NCBI RefSeq assembly: GCF_030272615.1
Contig: NC_081411.1
Location: 215,372,654-215,436,653, forward strand
Length of the DNA stretch: 64,000 nt
Reading direction: 5' to 3'
Source: Cryptomeria japonica
Lineage: Eukaryota > Streptophyta > Pinopsida > Cupressales > Cupressaceae
Shown here one piece after another: positions 59,258-64,000 of the stretch. The position numbers and the translations under genes were made by a program. Position 1 is the stretch's first letter, and each line of letters opens with the position of its first letter. The notes beneath the pieces were generated by a model, which did not search any database, was not told the DNA's origin, and saw only the letters and a list, made by a program, of their open reading frames with translations.

Positions 59258-59877
59258 GATTATAACATGGAATGTTAAGGGTATAAACACCCCTAATAAA
59301 TGGTGCTTAATTAAGCGTAAAATTGAAAGTGCTAATGTAGACATATGTATTTTGCAAGAAACCAAGCTTCAAAAGGATGAAAGTATGAGAAGGATGGATA
59401 AATGGAAAAATCGTAAAGGATATTTTGTAAATTTAGAAGGAGCCTCAAGAGGGCTAGTAATTCTATGGAATCTATGAAAAGTGGACATCACAGTAATGGA
59501 AGAAAATTCTAACTCGATAGTAGGCAAATGCAAAATTCTTCAGGCTAATGAGACCTTCTATATAATCAATGTATATATGAACCAACTCAGACTATGTAGA
59601 AAAAGAAGGTTTGGGAACAATTAACACAGAGGGTGGAAGGAATAAATGGGGAAAGAATACTGGTAGCAGGAGATTTTAATGTCACAAGAAACAATCTATA
59701 AAAAAGAGGATATCTCAGGAAAATAATAACAATTCAATAGGATTTTTAGAGTTTTATAGACAAAATATTTGCAGGAAAGAAATTTGGTATCTTCACATGG
59801 ACAAACAGGAGGAAAGACTTCACTAACATAGCTAATATATTAGATAGATTCTTGCTGACTGGTAATCAGAGTTTACT
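59258..59877 (+). pseudogene. LINE ORF2 endonuclease, truncated
   Basis: It reads IITWNVKGINTPNKWCLIKR, VDICILQETKLQKDE and RGLVILWN, then after shifts ANILDRFLLTGNQ. These are the WNVKG and QETK motifs of LINE endonucleases. The homology stops at about 59877. Confidence 0.8.
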
Positions 59878-59882
59878 TTTGT

Positions 59883-59896
59883 GGCGAATATTCGCC
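59883..59896. other. Perfect palindrome GGCGAATATTCGCC
   Basis: The 14-bp sequence equals its own reverse complement and is followed by 'aatggcgaattttt' and 'aatggcgaatattt' (59897-59945). GGCGAAT therefore recurs several times within 65 bp. It may be a subterminal transposase-binding cluster. Confidence 0.7.
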
Positions 59897-60740
59897 AATG
59901 GCGAATTTTTCACGTCGGCAACCTGGGAAATGGCGAATATTTTGTACTAACTGGGGGTGGACATGTCACCAGAACATTATCAATTTCCATCAAAAACACA
60001 GCCCAATCGCCATATGTTTTATGTAATTAAATGTTTCTATGTGAGGATTTCACCAATACTATATGGTAGACACATGGTAAATTTAATTTTTTTCGCCTAC
60101 ACTCTTTGAGGTTGCCTTAATAGATGACCATAATTCGCCTAAAGGCATATGAAGATTTGTTAGCCAGGAGGACCCAATTTTCCCGGCATTTTGCCAACGC
60201 GTGTCTCCATTCACCCTAACTTTTGCCTACTATATTATATTTGCCAATTAATTGGACAACCCATAATCATCTCGAAAATTACATAAGTCATGTTATAGTT
60301 ACGTGGGATTCGCAAAATATTTGTATACCATATAAAATTCCCATGGAATTCACCATATAAGGATTGGTATAAATACATTCAAAGATCAAATCTATCTCTA
60401 CACAATCTAGTGAGTTCTAGGCTCTGAATTCTAATCAATAGTGAATTTTCAGACCAAGGAAAATCATTGTAGTTGACTACATTGATGACTGCTAGTGACC
60501 TCAAGGTGAGAGATCATATTTTTGAAGTGTTATAATATTATTCTGAATTTATCTATATTTGTTTGCACTGTTGAGTTCATTCTTATTCAGTGGGGCCCTG
60601 TTAGTGCAAAGTGGTCAGCTCGGAGATTCAAACACCTAGATTGTAGGTTGTAGGGCCAATGAAACATATATTATACTTTATAATCTATTATTGCTTCTTG
60701 AAAAAATTGATATTTTTTGGCACCCTTTATTTCATTGGAG

Positions 60741-61930
60741 ATGTTGAACAGGAAGAAGGGTAGGAAACCTGAATGTGGGGAAGGCCATGAGATACCAACA
60801 AAAATTAGAGCATTGTCTTCGTACTTTGGCTTTGGAAAAGATTGTGGTGAAAATCAGGAAGGTAAATCATCACAAGTATAAGTACAAAATTTGCAACCTG
60901 CACCGCATGTTGAAGACGATGGCAAACCTAATATCTCAGATCAGGATGATCTTGAAGAAGATTATCCGGTAGATGCCCAAGTTAGCCGGAATGATATAAT
61001 CAACTTCGGTGATAATGCCATTGATGATAATGCGTGGAAGGGGAAAAGAAAAGCTAGATCAAAAAAGGATCAATATCGGGAGTGGGATATGTCAGTGAGG
61101 AATTTTCAAATTAATTGGGCATCAAAGTATCCATTCATTGTACCAGTGGAGAATCCAATTGAAGGTGATCCTCCAATAGAATGAAGGTGTAAGATTTTCA
61201 CTTGGAAACATAACAAGGAAATTAGGTTGTAGCTAAAATTTGATACCATAGAAAAGCATATGGGTAAAGTTTATGGAAAACAAATGATAGACGGAGTTGA
61301 AAAATCAGTGATAAGATGGAAAACAAAGGAGGAATGTAAGCATGTGAGGAAGGTTGAAGAGTATTATTTTCATGAGAAAATATAGATGAAGCCTGCTAAA
61401 GTTAAAGGATCTATTGAAGATAGTTTCAGAAAAGCAATGCAAATAGAACAACTGGGAAAATTTGTTCAGTTAAATGTTGTTTTTTATATTTTGAGCAGAG
61501 GGCGTGCTATGACATATTTCCCATCAATTAGTGATTTATTACACTGTTTGAGAGATCCTAACTATCCTAATAGATACTGATTAGTAAACAGTGGATGAGA
61601 ATGGGCAATTTGTCTTGCTGAGGTTGAAAAAGAAGATGTAATGGAAAAAATAAGAGAGTAAAACTTTATTGCATTTTCTTTGGACAAAGTTATGGTAGTA
61701 GACAATACTTCATGGGTATGCATGCATGTTTATACTATACAGAATCATGTCTGCCAACCTCATCTACTATCTGTTGTTAAAATGAAGGAGAGTGTGACAA
61801 CAAAAAATTTATTTCAACTAGTAAAGAGAAGTTTAATTGAATATAGAGGTATGGATGACATGATGGTTCCCAAAAAATTGGTGTGTCTTGAAGCAAATGT
61901 GTTGATGATTTATAGCTTCAGTCAGGTAAA
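60741..61930 (+). pseudogene. Degenerate hAT-like transposase / zf862-like protein
   Basis: One frame stays aligned from ATG 60741 (MLNRKKGRKPECGEGHEIPT) to about 61930 with about seven stops and no shift. Landmarks are CKIFTWKHNKEIRL with FDTIEKHMGKVY (N-terminal zinc-finger-like region), then FSLDKVMVVDNTSWVCMHVY and QPHLLSVVKMKE and GMDDMMVPKKLVCL. The last block resembles the start of the RNase-H-fold catalytic region in hAT-derived ZNF862/KIAA1586-like proteins, which begins with an Asp in a similar setting. The C-terminal dimerisation domain is absent. Two stops (61578 and 61595) replace likely Trp codons. Confidence 0.55.
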
Positions 61931-62022
61931 ATTAAATGTTAAATTGGCCTTAAGGCCTTCAACATTTAATAATATATATCATTCTAATCACCAATATGTA
62001 CATTGCTTTCATTAATTATTTA

Positions 62023-62448
62023 TGTTTAGTTAGAACATATTATGTCTTGTTTTCCTATCAGTGATTACACATCGCACCCCATCATTTGGTATGCCACCCC
62101 AATTGAGGTCACAACCCCTCATCGAAATTGAACGAGTATTTATCTTCTATCGGGGGCAATTACTAGGCGTGTGGTTGTGAGAGACCAATACTGATCAAAC
62201 ATATATGTCATAGGAGAGGCTGATGTAAATTTAGTGTATACGATATAGAGGGTTATGTTGTTATCTTATAAAACATATATATTTGTTCGTGGTGTGCAGA
62301 AAATATCCATGTGAAGTCAGGATATTACAATTGTTGTGTAATTTATAAAGATCATTTGTTGCGCATCTTCACCTAGCAATTTATATATAAGCAAATTGAT
62401 TATACCAGAAGGATCGAGTGACTAAAGGAGGAATTAATAACCTCAACA
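62023..62448 (+). repeat. Copia 5' LTR (left end approximate)
   Basis: The right end is fixed by CA before the primer-binding site. The left end is placed at a TGTTTAG just beyond the last transposase homology and is uncertain. 'atttatatataagc' near 62380 is a TATA-type box. Confidence 0.5.
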
Positions 62449-62463
62449 TGGTATCAGAGCCAG
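62449..62463 (+). other. Copia primer-binding site (initiator tRNA-Met)
   Basis: TGGTATCAGAGCCAGG is complementary to the 3' end of plant initiator tRNA-Met, the usual primer for copia elements. Confidence 0.9.
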
Positions 62464-62546
62464 GTTTCCTTCTATAAAGACTAACCGCTTGAAGGAAGAT
62501 CCGATTAAGATCAGATTGATATCTCCTTGAAAGTTTGTATTTTAAA

Positions 62547-63356
62547 ATGACAAATGGAATCATATTCGAAGACAGACTTGAAGGTTCCTCAAACTATGAT
62601 TCATGGAAACTATGAATGATGTTGGTACTAAGGAAGAATGAGTTAAAATCAATAATAGAGAATCCTTCTAAACCTGATGGAAAAGATGAACAGAGTCAGT
62701 GGGAAAAGAACAATATTAAAGCAATGGATTTATTAGTAGATGGAGTAAAGAGTCATGTACTACCTATCATTACAAGGTTAGATTCTACATATGACATTTT
62801 CAAAGCCTTGAAAGACATGTTTGAGATTAACAACACGAGAAGAATCCTCACACTTAAAAATCAACCTTTTAATATTAAAATGAGTAAGGAAGAGACTATC
62901 ACTTCATATTTTATGAGGATAACATAATTAAGGAACCAACCCTCATCAATTGGTCACATTTATGATAATAAGGAGCTAACTATGATAACTCTAAATGGGC
63001 TCCCTATCTCATGGGAAAACTTTAGACAAGGAGTTAGTGCTCAATCCAAAGTTCCCAAATTTGATAGACTAAAAGTTGATTGCATTCAAGAAGAGTGTAA
63101 CCTAATATCAAGAGGAATCATGAAACCCGTTGATGAAGATGTTCAAGTTATAGTCTCTAGTTTGAAAAGGAAAAAGGACAAAAAGACATATGGTAATCGA
63201 TCATTTAAGAAGCCTAGAAACTTCTCTAAAGTACAATTTTTCATATGTGACGAATATGGCCACATTGCAAGAACTTGTCCTCTCAAACTTAAACTACAAG
63301 CTTCCCTTGCTGAAGTCAGAAATTCAGACGTATGTTTAGAAAAATATGTTCTCTAG
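62547..63356 (+). pseudogene. Copia gag, two premature stops
   Basis: It starts at ATG 62547 with MTNGIIFEDRLEGSSNYDSW. A TGA follows at about 62613, then the gag core with AMDLLVDGVKSHVLPIITRL and IFKALKDMFEINN. A TAA at 62925 comes next, and the frame ends at TAG 63354. A zinc-knuckle-like FICDEYGHIARTCPLK is present near 63240-63285, but the first Cys of CX2CX4HX4C is replaced by Phe. The length (about 270 codons) fits gag without pol. The intact protein packages element RNA. Confidence 0.8.
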
Positions 63357-63435
63357 AAGAAACACAAGATACCTTGTGATTGAGAGGGAGATTACTAATA
63401 AAGATTGAGCACTTCTGAGGTAAAATTGTAAATAT

Positions 63436-63462
63436 TGATTATTATTATTATTATTATTACTA
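63436..63462 (+). repeat. (ATT)n microsatellite
   Basis: About eight ATT units lie between the copia gag and the minisatellite. Confidence 0.9.
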
Positions 63463-63574
63463 ATAATTATTTTATGGGCCTTGTGTAAATCATAAGGAAG
63501 TGATGACTTCCAAATGATTTCCACTTGTATTTTTTGAAGTTATTGGAAGGTGACGATCTTACAATAACTCAAGA

Positions 63575-64000
63575 TTGTGGATAGAATCACTAATTGAGGC
63601 AATCCACACACAAGAGCTTGTGGATAGAATCACCGACAAAGGCAATCCACACAAGAGCTTATTGATAGAATCACTGACTGAGGCAATCCACGTAAGAGCT
63701 TGTGGATAGAATCGTCGACTAAGGCAATCCACATAAGAGCTCATGGATAGAATCATCGACTGAGGCAATCCACGTAAGAGCTTGTGGATAGAATCGCCGA
63801 CTGAGGCAATCCACATGAGAGCTCATGGATAGAATCACTGACTAAGGCAATCAACACAAGAGCTTGTGGATAGAATCACCGATAGAGGCAATCCACACAA
63901 GAGCTTATGGATAGAATCACCGATAGAGGCAATCCACACAAGAGCTTATGGATAGAATCACCGATAGAGGCAATCCACTCAAGAGTTTGTGAATAGAATT
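63575..64000 (+). repeat. 41-bp minisatellite, runs off the window
   Basis: The unit 'TGTGGATAGAATCACCGACTG' followed by 'AGGCAATCCACACAAGAGCT' repeats about ten times in register with scattered substitutions. Each unit has inverted arms TGTGGAT and ATCCACA about 19 bases apart. No gene overlaps it; the minus frame here is merely the repeat translated. Confidence 0.95.

Larger units (their letters stand above)
57950..59877 (+). mobile_element. Plus-strand LINE remnant (ORF1 and start of ORF2)
   Basis: ORF1-like sequence is followed at once by an ORF2 endonuclease start in the same orientation, the normal L1 order. The element stops within the endonuclease at about 59877, where the hAT-like element begins, and no reverse transcriptase follows within the window. 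It is a different copy, and orientation, from the LINE at 47.8-55.4 kb. Confidence 0.7.
59878..62022 (+). mobile_element. hAT-like DNA transposon remnant
   Basis: A non-LINE sequence starts at 'cagagtttacttttgtggcgaatattcgcc' and carries a transposase-like coding region. The start resembles a hAT terminus (CAG..) and contains a perfect 14-bp palindrome. The matching 3' terminal repeat was not found; the copia element at about 62023 may have removed it. Bases 59930-60720 hold no gene. Confidence 0.45.
62023..63356 (+). mobile_element. Ty1/copia element, 5' part
   Basis: A terminal repeat ending ...CCTCAACA is followed by the primer-binding site TGGTATCAGAGC and a copia-type gag. After gag no protease, integrase or reverse transcriptase is seen before the minisatellite, so the element is truncated at its 3' side. 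Confidence 0.75.

Noticed and set aside
63575-64000. Regularly spaced repeat resembling a CRISPR array
   Set aside because: The whole 41-bp unit repeats with no unique spacers, no cas genes are present, and the context is a plant genome. It is a minisatellite.

Overview
The window looks like nuclear DNA of a large-genome plant, most likely a gymnosperm such as a conifer. The signs are long AT-rich intergenic stretches, nested Ty3/gypsy elements whose LTRs begin TGTAGACACC, plant-type L1 LINEs with an RNase H domain, plant-type introns, and low-copy plant genes (BAHD acyltransferase, receptor-like-kinase-type kinase). The assignment rests on sequence style, not on a species-specific marker. 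No intact protein-coding gene was found: every recognisable coding region carries at least one stop or frame change.

Layout. 1-3.2 kb: unassigned, with a degenerate coding-like block in the first 0.9 kb. 3.2-30.4 kb: one old minus-strand gypsy element (C) with recognisable 5' LTR, leader, gag and protease. It was later split by three insertions: a probable copia-type solo LTR (about 6.29-7.67 kb); a complete 9.4-kb gypsy relative (A, 10817-20218, target duplication GTTTT); and a complete 7.6-kb LTR element (B, 21608-29200, target duplication AAATT). B has no pol but carries an antisense plant-mobile-domain coding region riddled with stops. 31.5-33.0 kb: BAHD acyltransferase pseudogene. 33.2 kb: a relic exon related to the next gene. 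36.2-37.1 kb: a 0.49-kb tandem duplication rich in ACGCGT motifs. 37.3-40.5 kb: a ten-exon gene relic with an N-terminal helical module, a proline-rich linker and a kinase domain whose DFG is YFG. 42.0-44.6 kb: exons of an unrecognised gene relic.

45.5-46.7 kb: solo LTR with target duplication TCATC. 47.8-55.4 kb: a 7.65-kb minus-strand LINE-bearing insertion between copies of GATAGTTTT. It holds endonuclease, reverse transcriptase, zf-RVT and RNase H, then an extra unidentified coding region, and is interrupted by another solo LTR (target duplication AGTAA). 55.7-56.3 kb: a short element with a 5S-rRNA-derived segment, resembling Cassandra-type TRIMs. 57.9-59.9 kb: plus-strand LINE remnant (ORF1 and start of endonuclease), ending where a degenerate hAT-like transposase element (about 59.9-62.0 kb) begins. 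62.0-63.4 kb: copia 5' LTR, primer-binding site and gag. 63.57 kb to the end: a 41-bp minisatellite.

The genes do not form a pathway or operon. The most informative parts are the helical-module/pseudokinase locus with its nearby relic exon, the antisense plant-mobile-domain cargo in element B, the LINE with an extra downstream coding region, and the 5S-bearing short element. Most premature stops are of kinds expected from C-to-T (or G-to-A) change (TGG, CAG and CGA to stops), which fits decay of methylated DNA.
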